This document shows, piece after piece, positions 17,866 through 26,216 of a DNA stretch of 36,889 nt. Within the stretch, counting starts at the first letter, position 1. Every line of letters starts with the position of its first letter. The stretch lies in contig JAGBBV010000004.1 of NCBI GenBank assembly GCA_017938315.1, positions 1 through 36,889 of the forward strand, read 5' to 3'. The translations under genes were made by a program, and so were the position numbers. The DNA comes from Lachnospiraceae bacterium. Lineage in GTDB: Bacteria; Bacillota; Clostridia; Lachnospirales; Lachnospiraceae. The notes beneath the pieces are model-generated. The model ran no database searches and was not told the DNA's origin. It saw nothing but the letters and a program-made list of their open reading frames with translations.

Positions 17866-19308
17866 TCAGTCCCACAAATTGTTTAGAACCCTGTTCCAAA
17901 ATTTTATATGAGTGCTCATTTGTGCTTTATTCAAAATCACATCATAAGATTTTTGTCCGAATTTTCCTAATCTATCTCTATGCGTAGATAATTCATATAT
18001 TCTATCAGCCATCTCCTCATAATTACCTATTTCTACAATGTAGCCATTTTCACCATCTGAAATATCTTCTCTAACTCCAGATGTTGCTGTAACCACTGGA
18101 ACAGCACCATTTGCCATTGCTTCCATAATTGAAATACTCCTGCCTTCAAAATCTGCAATGTTAACACATACATCTATTGCTTGCCAGAAATCTGGTATTT
18201 CTGACCTATCAATCTTTCCAAGACATATTATCTTGTTATTTAATTTTCGTTCTTCAATAAAATTGCAGACATCCTGTAGAGCACTTCCTTCCCCTGCGAT
18301 CTTCAAAACATAATTGACCTTTTTTTTCTCCAATGAATCTATCATCTTTAGCAATAGATCCATTCTTTTTTGAGAAATCTCTATTCTTCCTGCATACCCC
18401 AATCTTATAGGATTCATTGGATTCGTTGAATACTCACGAACTAATTCTTTACTACATTGAACGGGGCATGTCATATGCAAAACTTTTTCTTGATTAATAC
18501 CTCGCGATACTAATTCTTGTCCTATATCCATAGAAACCCCTATATATAAATCTGTACATTCTCTAAAATCTATATAATCTGCATATACTCTATCATTACT
18601 ATTGTGTACCACCGATATAATATTAATTAATTCAGGATAAATATTCTTAATTAAGTATGCTGCTACCATTATTTCATTTGTTGTACATGTCACAACATGG
18701 CATGGCAATTTAGACAACATCACATCAATAATATTATTTATACTGTCTAAAGAAAATCTTTCTTGATGATTAATATTCGCATATAAAATATGTCCCACCA
18801 AATCTAAAGGGACATTATATTTTCCATTATCCGAAATAATATAAGTTTTATCATTTCCACTTTTCAACAAATTTGCACAAATATCCATAGTCCATGCTTC
18901 TACACCACCTAATATTAATCCATTATAACAATCAAACAACGTACTTTTTTTTTCATGTATCAAATCTGTTCTCGCCAAAATCCTCTCTTTTATTTGGCTA
19001 TTATTTTTTAACAATTCCAGTATAAGAAAATTATACCTAATCTCGTTCTCAGGTTTTAATCCATAAACAATACATAACAATTCTTTAACAGATGTTGCCG
19101 TAACTTCATCAGCTATAGTAATACAAAACTTATTCTTCGCGTATTTCAAAAGAATACTAGGAGCATGTATTACATATCCCTCAATTTTAGTATCCCACTT
19201 ATCCACATTATTATCTACCACCAATGCTTCTGTATATTTCAAACATTTTAGCAATTTGCAAATTACCCTGCATCTTTTTCCTGCGCCAAACAAAACTAAA
19301 TAATTCAT
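17866..19308 (-). CDS. GT4 glycosyltransferase with N-terminal FGAG domain (paralog of 12974-14428)
   Basis: A 480-residue protein. Shared domain at residues 1-85 (YLVLFGAGKRCRVICKLL, VVDNNVDKWD, GYVIHAPSILLKY). The GT-B part has LFDCYNGLILGGVEAWTMDI, LGYAGRIEISQKRMDLL, KIAGEGSALQD, ICLGKIDRSEIPDFW and EGRSISIMEAMANG. It matches the paralog segment by segment, including the IDRSEI phrase and the HxKFWN-like end. An A9 run lies at the HEKKSTLF codons; I treat it as ordinary AT-richness. It follows the radical SAM gene by eight bases, so it is in the operon. Confidence 0.88.
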   Translation of the reverse strand: MNYLVLFGAGKRCRVICKLLKCLKYTEALVVDNNVDKWDTKIEGYVIHAPSILLKYAKNKFCITIADEVTATSVKELLCIVYGLKPENEIRYNFLILELLKNNSQIKERILARTDLIHEKKSTLFDCYNGLILGGVEAWTMDICANLLKSGNDKTYIISDNGKYNVPLDLVGHILYANINHQERFSLDSINNIIDVMLSKLPCHVVTCTTNEIMVAAYLIKNIYPELINIISVVHNSNDRVYADYIDFRECTDLYIGVSMDIGQELVSRGINQEKVLHMTCPVQCSKELVREYSTNPMNPIRLGYAGRIEISQKRMDLLLKMIDSLEKKKVNYVLKIAGEGSALQDVCNFIEERKLNNKIICLGKIDRSEIPDFWQAIDVCVNIADFEGRSISIMEAMANGAVPVVTATSGVREDISDGENGYIVEIGNYEEMADRIYELSTHRDRLGKFGQKSYDVILNKAQMSTHIKFWNRVLNNLWD

Positions 19309-19316
19309 ATGTAACG

Positions 19317-20510
19317 TTACTCCCCAATTTTTGTATTATCTATCTGTTCTGCTACTGGTACCGGATAATTCACTGCATTCATCCCATGACATCTTCGGCA
19401 CATATCCAAATATCCTTTCTCAGAAAATCCTAAATTAAATTCAAGTAATTCCTTTTTATAATCTTCACCTATAAGCTTATCTAAATCCAAATAATCTTCC
19501 TTTCCTTCGTGTATGTTCAAATTGTCAGATACACTGCGAGCCATCACACAAAAGTATAACTTGTTTCCTCTAACTTCCCTACATGGTGTAAGGCAATTGT
19601 CAAAAGCTTGAATTAATCCTTCTTCATTCATTTCCCTATCAAAATACTCAAATCCATAATCAATCCAGCTTCCATCTTCTGGAGCTAGATTGTACTTAAT
19701 TCCATATTCCTCTAATGCATCTATTAATTTATTATAAGACTCTTTTAATCTCGGAATCGCCTTTGAATAATTTGATATGCGAAAAAGAATATTATACTTT
19801 CTGCATGCTTCAAGTACCTCTTTTGTAGGAAAAATGGTTCCATTTGTTGTAATGCAAAATACTGCCATTTGTCTTCGATACCTTTCCCCAATGTATGTAA
19901 TCACATCTGAAAGATTTCTATATAAAAGCGGCTCTCCACCAATTAATACAAATTCATTTATAAAATCTATCTTTGAAAAAAAAGAATCTGCACTTTTATA
20001 TGCTTCAAAAAGTGTCATATCTTCTGCTGTACTCTTAACATTGTAACAAGCATGTGCGCACTTCTTACATTTTAATGAACATCGTTCTGTAAGTGTAATC
20101 TGTGCTAATCTCATAAATGTTTTATCAAAGCAATATGTAGCTATACTCGGAAGTATTTTATCGTTAAACTCCTCATAAAAAAAATAGTCTTTTTTGTGTT
20201 CCAAGTTGAAATTATTTAGTTGCTTTCCTATTTCACCAGAATACTTTTTTGAAGTAGCTATAACAATTGCTACTTTACTATTTTTTTCTAAATACTCTTT
20301 TAGGGACAAAATAGGTTTGCCAATCAAAAATGTACCATGTAGTATCGCATTATTATCTATATATCCTCCCAGAAGTCCAAATGCATTAAGACAAATTCCC
20401 ATTGTCTTTCCCAACTGCCCTGCACCAAAAACAAACACCCTTTCATGAAATCCTTGCGGTATTTTAGTCACATAATCATCAAATTCATGTCTTTTCCTTC
20501 TCCACTTCAT
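19317..20510 (-). CDS. Radical SAM protein with N-terminal FGAG domain and C-terminal cysteine region
   Basis: A 397-residue protein. Residues about 18-125 are the shared domain (RVFVFGAGQLGKTMGICL, GGYIDNNAILHG). A radical SAM domain follows with ITLTERCSLKCKKCAHAC, giving the CxxxCxxC motif for the 4Fe-4S cluster, then LIGGEPLLYRNLSDVI and FCITTNGTIFPT. The C-terminal third has further cysteines (NCLTPCREVRG, YFCVMAR, MCRRCHGM) that could bind a second cluster, as in SPASM-type enzymes. In a sugar cluster such an enzyme might epimerise, dehydrate or oxidise a sugar. I do not recognise a specific subfamily. Expected to be oxygen-sensitive, fitting an anaerobe. Confidence 0.85.
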   Translation of the reverse strand: MKWRRKRHEFDDYVTKIPQGFHERVFVFGAGQLGKTMGICLNAFGLLGGYIDNNAILHGTFLIGKPILSLKEYLEKNSKVAIVIATSKKYSGEIGKQLNNFNLEHKKDYFFYEEFNDKILPSIATYCFDKTFMRLAQITLTERCSLKCKKCAHACYNVKSTAEDMTLFEAYKSADSFFSKIDFINEFVLIGGEPLLYRNLSDVITYIGERYRRQMAVFCITTNGTIFPTKEVLEACRKYNILFRISNYSKAIPRLKESYNKLIDALEEYGIKYNLAPEDGSWIDYGFEYFDREMNEEGLIQAFDNCLTPCREVRGNKLYFCVMARSVSDNLNIHEGKEDYLDLDKLIGEDYKKELLEFNLGFSEKGYLDMCRRCHGMNAVNYPVPVAEQIDNTKIGE

Positions 20511-20536
20511 TTACAATTCCCCTCTCCCCTGCATCT

Positions 20537-21700
20537 CTATTTTAATATAAAAGTTGGAGTTTCCCATATTATTTTATCTTCACTAATTCCTGCATTTACT
20601 AAATTTTGTTGGATTTTATTAGCAGCATCTTTATTTTTAACAGCAATGACTAGCAAATCAAATTTTAATGATGAAAGTCTTTGTACATTTTCAACCTTTC
20701 TGGAAGCAAAATTATATTTATCATAATTTTTATCAATCCATGCTACCACCTTACAATTACTAAAACAGCTAATTTGAGCATAATACCCTTGTCCAACTGT
20801 GCCAGCACCATAAATTACAACTTTTTTTCCACATAACATATTTGGTTTTGGATAGATATATTTAACCATTGGAATATCTTGGTTTATTCTTTCATTCATT
20901 TTTCCCCATAGTCTAAACAAATACCATCTTTCCAACAAATAAAATGTATTACTTGAACAAGAATAATGTTCCAGTATACTTCTCATACAAGTATACAAAC
21001 TTGTCTCTTGTACAATTTTATTTATATTTTGCATATGTGTTATAGAATCTTCTCGTATGGAATAGTAATAATATGCTTGATTCAAAAGTGATATTTTCCT
21101 ACACCTAAACATACATTCCAACGTAGCAATCGAATCTTCACCTACTGCCTGTCCATCCGGAACTATTTCATAAGCATCTTTTATAATATTAGAACAGAAC
21201 AATTTTGTACAAAGAGTTGCCCCCATCCGTTTACTGCTATCAATATTTAGAAAGTACTCATTTACATTTTTGTCTATATCATCAATTCTTATAACATCAT
21301 TAGCAAGGCAATCACAAGCATTACCATTTATAATTATTCCTGAATAGACAAAATCAGCTTCAGTTTCTTCTAAATTATCACATAACTTTTCAAACATATC
21401 CAATGCGATATAATCATCTCCATCTACAAAACCAATATATTTACCACTAGCTATTCTCAATCCTGCTTTCCTTGCTGTAACTAATCCACCATTTTGTTTA
21501 TGTATCACTTTTATACGAGAATCTATTTGCAAAAACTTATCGCAAATAATTCCAGAATTATCAGTGGAACCATCATCAACAAGTATTACTTCTATATTTT
21601 TTATTGACTGGTTAATTATGCTTAAGATACATTTTTCTAAATATTGAGAAACATTGTACACTGGAACAATAATACTAACTAAAGGCAACTCATTATTCAT
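20537..21700 (-). CDS. GT2 glycosyltransferase with C-terminal FGAG domain
   Basis: A 387-residue family 2 enzyme with VSIIVPVYNVSQYLEKCILS, ILVDDGSTDNSGIICDKF and YIGFVDGDDYIALD (DxD). The C-terminal shared domain is at about residues 292-380 (KVVIYGAGTVGQGYYAQI, AWIDKNYDKYN, NAGISEDKIIWE). It pairs with the gene at 14465-15610. Its ATG overlaps the stop of the phosphatase gene by four bases (ATGA), so translation is coupled to the CMP-sugar module, which hints that it acts in the same part of the pathway. Confidence 0.88.
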   Translation of the reverse strand: MNNELPLVSIIVPVYNVSQYLEKCILSIINQSIKNIEVILVDDGSTDNSGIICDKFLQIDSRIKVIHKQNGGLVTARKAGLRIASGKYIGFVDGDDYIALDMFEKLCDNLEETEADFVYSGIIINGNACDCLANDVIRIDDIDKNVNEYFLNIDSSKRMGATLCTKLFCSNIIKDAYEIVPDGQAVGEDSIATLECMFRCRKISLLNQAYYYYSIREDSITHMQNINKIVQETSLYTCMRSILEHYSCSSNTFYLLERWYLFRLWGKMNERINQDIPMVKYIYPKPNMLCGKKVVIYGAGTVGQGYYAQISCFSNCKVVAWIDKNYDKYNFASRKVENVQRLSSLKFDLLVIAVKNKDAANKIQQNLVNAGISEDKIIWETPTFILK

Positions 21701-22185
21701 CTAATCATTTCCCCTTCACAATATATTTGATTAATCCAATCAATAAACTCCCTCACAGCCCCATTTCCACCAGAAGATTCTGTAATACATTCTGAGATTT
21801 CTTTTATTTTACTAACAGCATCTCTCGGGCAACCTCGAAGTCCAACCATTTGCATACACTCATAGTCATTCATATCATCTCCAATGTACGCTGTCTCACT
21901 TAAATCAATCCTTTCTTGTGCAAGTATTTTTACCATATCTTCTATTTTATTTTTACTTCCTTGCACAACGTTTTTGATTCCAAGCTCTTTGCACCTATTA
22001 AGCACAATTTGTGATGTTCTGCCAGTTATAATAATTGGTATTATGCCCATTTGGGGTAGCATATTATGAATTGCATATCCATCTTTTACATCAAAACGCT
22101 TCATTACTTCCCCTTTTTCTCCCATGTAGATTCCTCCATCTGTTAATGTACCATCTACATCCATTACCAATGCTTTTATTTTCAT
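21697..22185 (-). CDS. KdsC-like HAD phosphatase (ulosonic acid phosphate phosphatase family)
   Basis: A 162-residue cap-less HAD phosphatase with the full KdsC-type motif set: LVMDVDGTLTDGGIY (nucleophile and acid aspartates), IIITGRTS, a lysine in VVQGSKNKIED, and YIGDDMNDYECM. The CPRDA and SGGNGAVREF elements are typical of KdsC and nonulosonate phosphatases, which work as tetramers on 8- or 9-phosphates of ulosonic acids before CMP activation. The length matches the family. Neighbouring aldolase and CMP-sugar synthetase genes support a role in a CMP-ulosonate-like pathway. The exact substrate is unknown. Confidence 0.88.
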   Translation of the reverse strand: MKIKALVMDVDGTLTDGGIYMGEKGEVMKRFDVKDGYAIHNMLPQMGIIPIIITGRTSQIVLNRCKELGIKNVVQGSKNKIEDMVKILAQERIDLSETAYIGDDMNDYECMQMVGLRGCPRDAVSKIKEISECITESSGGNGAVREFIDWINQIYCEGEMIR

Positions 22186-22187
22186 AT

Positions 22188-23027
22188 CTAAAACCCTACA
22201 AGCATTACACTGATTCCATCACCTATCGGTAATGCACTATATTTACCTTTCTTTTCTGATATAAATCTGTCTACCGCCTCTTTAGGTCCCCTAAAATTAT
22301 CTGCAAAATAGTCATGAATTAGAATTACACCATTTTTAATCATTTTATCTTCAAAATATACTAATCCATTGTATGTAGGCTCATATAAATCAAGATCAAG
22401 ATTCACGAAACAAAATCTTTCGTTAATGCCTTTTGCTGTATCCGGAAAATATCCTTTATAAATTCTACAGTTGTCTTTATATTGCATTTTTGATAAAACT
22501 AAATCTTCTGATGTATTTGAGTAATCTCCCACTTTTGCTTCTGACATGTTCAATTCTTTTTCTATATCTTTAGAATTAAAACCTTCAAATGTATCAAAAA
22601 GATAGAGTTTCCTATTCGAATAATAACTATTGATATATTTTGCAAAATCTCCCTCAAAAACACCAGCTTCAGCAACACAAACATTTTCATCTAAGTCTTT
22701 TTGCATTAAAGCCAGCTTTTCCAAAAAAACTCTTCGACTTTCCAAAGGAGCTGTCACAAAACTATCATCTATCATATTTTCTTCAATTCCTAATTCATCT
22801 AATTGTTTCTTTATACTATCCAATCCCGGTGCAGAGGTTATAACAACTTTATCATACTCTAGTTTTAAGCACTCATTAACTTCATAGATTTGTATTGAAT
22901 TAATACTCCCCCCCCGTATCTTTGTACTATCATTATCAGTAAATCCTACTATTTTATATTTTTTTGAAATTTGTTCAAATAATCTAATTGCACCACCACC
23001 AGCACCAAAACAAATTGCTTTTTGCAT
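22188..23027 (-). CDS. TylF-type methyltransferase with N-terminal FGAG domain, in-frame G8 tract
   Basis: A 279-residue protein. Residues about 1-95 are the shared domain (KAICFGAGGGAIRLFEQI, GFTDNDSTKIRGGS). Residues about 110-279 are a TylF/MycF-like O-methyltransferase: VAEAGVFEGDFAKYI, LYLFDTFEGF, CFVNLDLDLYEPTYNG and ILIHDYFADNFRG. Such enzymes methylate sugar hydroxyls using SAM and a divalent metal. Codons for R38-G39-G40 lie in a run of eight G residues, so slippage would shift the frame early in the gene. The longer frame starts at 23045, but AGGAGG lies nine bases before the ATG at 23027, which I prefer. Paralog of the interrupted gene at 29958-30943. Confidence 0.85.
   Translation of the reverse strand: MQKAICFGAGGGAIRLFEQISKKYKIVGFTDNDSTKIRGGSINSIQIYEVNECLKLEYDKVVITSAPGLDSIKKQLDELGIEENMIDDSFVTAPLESRRVFLEKLALMQKDLDENVCVAEAGVFEGDFAKYINSYYSNRKLYLFDTFEGFNSKDIEKELNMSEAKVGDYSNTSEDLVLSKMQYKDNCRIYKGYFPDTAKGINERFCFVNLDLDLYEPTYNGLVYFEDKMIKNGVILIHDYFADNFRGPKEAVDRFISEKKGKYSALPIGDGISVMLVGF
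22908..22915 (-). repeat. G8 homopolymer tract inside a methyltransferase gene (phase currently ON)
   Basis: Eight consecutive C on the plus strand are G8 in the coding sequence (CGG GGG GGG). In frame at 8; gain or loss of one base would truncate the protein about 40 residues from its start. Such a run stands out in an AT-rich region. Confidence 0.7.
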
Positions 23028-23041
23028 ATCATGTATCCTCC

Positions 23042-24655
23042 TCATTCATATAGACTTGGTGTAATTATTCTTACATCTATTAAGCCTTTTACCTTATTTT
23101 TATATATTTCATATAACTTCTTTACTTCTCTATTTGTATCCTTTACAGATAACCTTCCATTTGTATTCGGAAAACTATTGTTTACATAATTATTCTGTTC
23201 TCCTATTAATCCATCAAAGCCTGCCAAATTTATCTTTGATACTTTAATTTTCTTTAACAAATTCAGCAGCATTATTGTACTATTATCATAAAGGATACTA
23301 TCTTCAACAATAAGTGATGCATAATCCACCATAATTGTATCTTTCACATGATCATGCATGCTTGACACAAGAATGCATTTTTCTCTTTCAATACTTTTAC
23401 ATACCTTTCCCCAATGAATTGGATTAGCATAAAAATGGTAATCACACTTAATGTGTTCTGGAATAAAATTCACACTGACTACTATTGGATTATTCTCTCT
23501 AATAAAAGAACAAATAGTTTCCTGATATGTGTTAACAGTTCTGCCAGGAGCAATTATTAATACTTCTCTTCCTTCAAATTCTTCTGTGAGCTTTTTTAAG
23601 GATTCCTTATCATCATATTGATTTTCATTATATTCTCTATAAATCCGCTGTATGTTTTCATAATCATATCTCTGTCTTGTAGCTTCATCTATACCAGAAA
23701 TAATATATTTTATATCTTTACTATTAAGCCTATACTTATTAGTGAGATAAATTATATTGTTTGGATGTGACTTATATATTCCTGCCATAAATGCTGGTAT
23801 TGAATATCCCCATTCATATTGCTGTTTTAATGGTTCCAAGTATCGGTCTATTGTATCCAATATTTTATCTAAATTATAATCATAATTCTTTTTCCTATTT
23901 AAATAGTTTACAATCAATTCGGTATTAAGATTTCCTGCACATTTTCCCATTCCATTTAATGTTGCATCTAAAATAACCTTTCTTCTCCCCTCTGCCAATC
24001 GTACTATCTCCTGCGAAAATGCAAATGATGACTGAAAGTTATTATGGGAGTGAATATCAATACAAATATCTTTATTTAAATTGAAATCAACCAGATTGTA
24101 ATAATGAGTCATATCGTCTAAATACATTGCACCATATGTATCTACAATCCCATAACTATATGGTTCAATTTCATTGATCATATCTATTAAATTCAATAAG
24201 TCCTTATCTGAATAAGCTAACGAATTTACACCTTGTACAAATAATTTATAACCTTGATTTTTAACCTTTATAAGTGCTTTTTTTATATCATCTAGCTGCG
24301 TCTCAAATTGTTTTTTGGTAAATCCAACTCTAATTCCCGTAATAGAATCACCTGAACATTTTTCCAACTTATCAAAATCATACATATTGAAATCAATAAA
24401 TGCAACATACATTGTATTCTTTTCATTTTGTTCTGGTAAAAATCTACTTATCTGATGCACTTCAGTAAAAAATGTTGAATCCCCTCTATAGTCTACTAAC
24501 TCATGGGAACGTAAAAAACCTACTTCTACAATATCAATACCAGAGTCCGTCAAATCTCTTGTCATATTGCCTATTGTCGCATCATCAAATTTGCAATCAA
24601 TAATTCTTCCACCATCTCTTAAAGTACAATCCAATACCTGAACATTTTTCATCAT
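23042..24655 (-). CDS. DRE-TIM aldolase (4-hydroxy-2-oxovalerate aldolase-like) with C-terminal DUF115-like domain
   Basis: A 537-residue protein. Residues about 1-290 are an HMGL-like TIM barrel: VLDCTLRDGGRIIDCKF (catalytic R-D), IVEVGFLRS, IVDTYGAMYLDDM, DIHSHNNFQSSFAF (the metal-binding HxH) and LNGMGKCAGNLNTEL. It resembles the HOA-like aldolase group, longer than a typical member because of about 190 extra C-terminal residues. These include EVLIIAPGRTVNT, CDYHFYANP and INLAGFDGL, which parallel the nucleotide-sugar-transferase-like DUF115 protein at 26203. It overlaps the CMP-sugar synthetase by four bases. I infer carbon-chain extension of a sugar with pyruvate or a related donor in place of a NeuB or KdsA synthase. 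The reaction is not proven by sequence. Confidence 0.8.
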   Translation of the reverse strand: MMKNVQVLDCTLRDGGRIIDCKFDDATIGNMTRDLTDSGIDIVEVGFLRSHELVDYRGDSTFFTEVHQISRFLPEQNEKNTMYVAFIDFNMYDFDKLEKCSGDSITGIRVGFTKKQFETQLDDIKKALIKVKNQGYKLFVQGVNSLAYSDKDLLNLIDMINEIEPYSYGIVDTYGAMYLDDMTHYYNLVDFNLNKDICIDIHSHNNFQSSFAFSQEIVRLAEGRRKVILDATLNGMGKCAGNLNTELIVNYLNRKKNYDYNLDKILDTIDRYLEPLKQQYEWGYSIPAFMAGIYKSHPNNIIYLTNKYRLNSKDIKYIISGIDEATRQRYDYENIQRIYREYNENQYDDKESLKKLTEEFEGREVLIIAPGRTVNTYQETICSFIRENNPIVVSVNFIPEHIKCDYHFYANPIHWGKVCKSIEREKCILVSSMHDHVKDTIMVDYASLIVEDSILYDNSTIMLLNLLKKIKVSKINLAGFDGLIGEQNNYVNNSFPNTNGRLSVKDTNREVKKLYEIYKNKVKGLIDVRIITPSLYE

Positions 24656-25314
24656 ATGATGCCTTTCATTTTGTAATATTGTGCAACTACTTTCGCAAAT
24701 TCAAAATCTTCGGCAGTATCAATATCTACTGCTTCAAATTGATTAATCACATACATATATGGATTCTTGCCAATTCTTTGATGCATTTGGGTAAATACTT
24801 CCTTTCTAAATATAAAGAACGCTCCCGTTTCCATATATATTGGTTCTAGATTTTGTGTTGTAACAATGTCTTGCATGTTATAATTAAATGGTTTCCCATG
24901 ATACCAACAATAATCCTGAATGCATGTACAGCTAAATGCAGAATCATATCCTTCATATAAGACTTTATCCAATGCCCTTTGTATTGATTCAGCTTTCGTA
25001 AATGGCTGTGTTACATGTGTCAATACATAAACATCTGCATCTACATCTCTAATAAAATAATCTATGATTTCAAGTCCTTTTACCTGAAATCCATCAAGAT
25101 AACTATCTCTCTTTAAAAATTTTAATCCATCTGGTATGTACTGTTTTATTCTTTCATCGCTGCAATATACATATTTTTCGTGTATACTTTCTACCTCTTT
25201 TATAGTATTAAAAATGTAATCACAGAGAGGTCTTCCTTCTAACTCCATTAAATTTTTCCCTGGAAGCCTTTGATTATTTAGTTTAATTGGAATAAATGAA
25301 ACCACTTTCTCCAT
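24652..25314 (-). CDS. CMP-sugar synthetase (acylneuraminate cytidylyltransferase family)
   Basis: A 220-residue cytidylyltransferase (PF02348): FIPIKLNNQRLPGKNLMEL is the CTP-binding loop equivalent of the PARGGSKGIPGKN motif, then YVYCSDERI, VLTHVTQPFTKAESI (the QP-F element) and AVDIDTAEDFEFA with the metal-binding DxD near the end. These enzymes couple CTP to ulosonic acids (Kdo, sialic, legionaminic or pseudaminic acid). The loop is atypical, so the acid may be unusual. The stop overlaps the start of the aldolase gene, and a KdsC-like phosphatase gene lies two genes on, giving a compact CMP-sugar set. Ribosome site AGGGG precedes the ATG at 25314. Confidence 0.87.
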   Translation of the reverse strand: MEKVVSFIPIKLNNQRLPGKNLMELEGRPLCDYIFNTIKEVESIHEKYVYCSDERIKQYIPDGLKFLKRDSYLDGFQVKGLEIIDYFIRDVDADVYVLTHVTQPFTKAESIQRALDKVLYEGYDSAFSCTCIQDYCWYHGKPFNYNMQDIVTTQNLEPIYMETGAFFIFRKEVFTQMHQRIGKNPYMYVINQFEAVDIDTAEDFEFAKVVAQYYKMKGII

Positions 25315-25325
25315 TGTTTTTACCC

Positions 25326-26216
25326 CTATTTTTCCAAATATAATACAATATAGTCAGCTAATCCTTTTTCACTGCATTGGCTTTTCCACACATTGTCTAG
25401 TGTCTCTGTGATAAATTCATCACTTACTGCCGTTCCTGGTCCTTTATCCTTTATCCATCCCATCATATTTCCAATGCCATATCTTTGAAAGTATTTAATA
25501 TTAACTTTAGAAAAGCCTTCTTGTTCTGCAATCAATTTCAGGTTTTTTTCTGAAAAAATCCAAAGATGCTGAGTGCTAAATAATAATTTTTTTTCGTAAA
25601 TATCCCCTAGTAGCTTTCTCATTATGGGTGCATCTGTTGGTGTTCCTATTATTGCTTTTCCGCCTTCTTTTAACAACATATATATATCTTTGATAAATCC
25701 TTTCGGATCTTCCACATGTTCAATTACATCAAACGATGTTATAACATCCATTTGCTTTTCGTATTTATCTAATGCATCTAACATATATCCATAAGTTTGA
25801 AACCCTTTTTTATCCATAATTGCCCTATATGTCTCAGATGGTTCAACAGCAATTACTTCTTTTGATACACCTTTCAAAAAGTCAAGAAAAGCTCCACAAC
25901 CGCATCCAATATCAGCTACTACTTTATTCCTATAAATATCAGTTCCTGTATATATAAGCTTATCCAAAGTTTCCTTATCATGTAATTCGTAAAACTTGTC
26001 CGCTTCTGAGCTTCCTTCCAGTTCTTCCCTATATTCTTTGCTTTCATAGTATTGCTGCACATTATCAAACTGATTGTCATGCCAGATAACTTTACATTCT
26101 TCACATTGATATATCGGAACATTATTAGTTGTGTATCTTCCTAATCCACCATTTCGAATCAACCCTTGATAAATAGTTCTGCAATGTTGACTTCCACACA
26201 ATTTACATTTTCTCAT
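25326..26216 (-). CDS. Class I SAM-dependent methyltransferase with N-terminal zinc-ribbon-like cysteines
   Basis: A 296-residue protein. The N end has CKLCGSQHC and, some 30 residues on, YQCEECKVIW, a likely zinc site seen on sugar methyltransferases. The Methyltransf_23-type core follows: VVADIGCGCGAFLDFL (SAM loop), VIAVEPSETYR, ITSFDVIEHVEDPKGFI and MLLKEGGKAIIGTP. It overlaps the upstream gene by 14 bases, and GGAG seven bases before the ATG at 26216 supports the start. The probable target is a nucleotide-sugar or glycan; the position methylated is unknown. The C-methyltransferase C-terminal domain found in some relatives is not visible. Confidence 0.85.
   Translation of the reverse strand: MRKCKLCGSQHCRTIYQGLIRNGGLGRYTTNNVPIYQCEECKVIWHDNQFDNVQQYYESKEYREELEGSSEADKFYELHDKETLDKLIYTGTDIYRNKVVADIGCGCGAFLDFLKGVSKEVIAVEPSETYRAIMDKKGFQTYGYMLDALDKYEKQMDVITSFDVIEHVEDPKGFIKDIYMLLKEGGKAIIGTPTDAPIMRKLLGDIYEKKLLFSTQHLWIFSEKNLKLIAEQEGFSKVNIKYFQRYGIGNMMGWIKDKGPGTAVSDEFITETLDNVWKSQCSEKGLADYIVLYLEK

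Noticed and set aside
18946-18954. A9 run in the GT4 gene at 17866-19308 as a third phase switch
   Set aside because: A/T runs of this size are expected at this base composition, and the frame is intact; only the G/C runs stand out.
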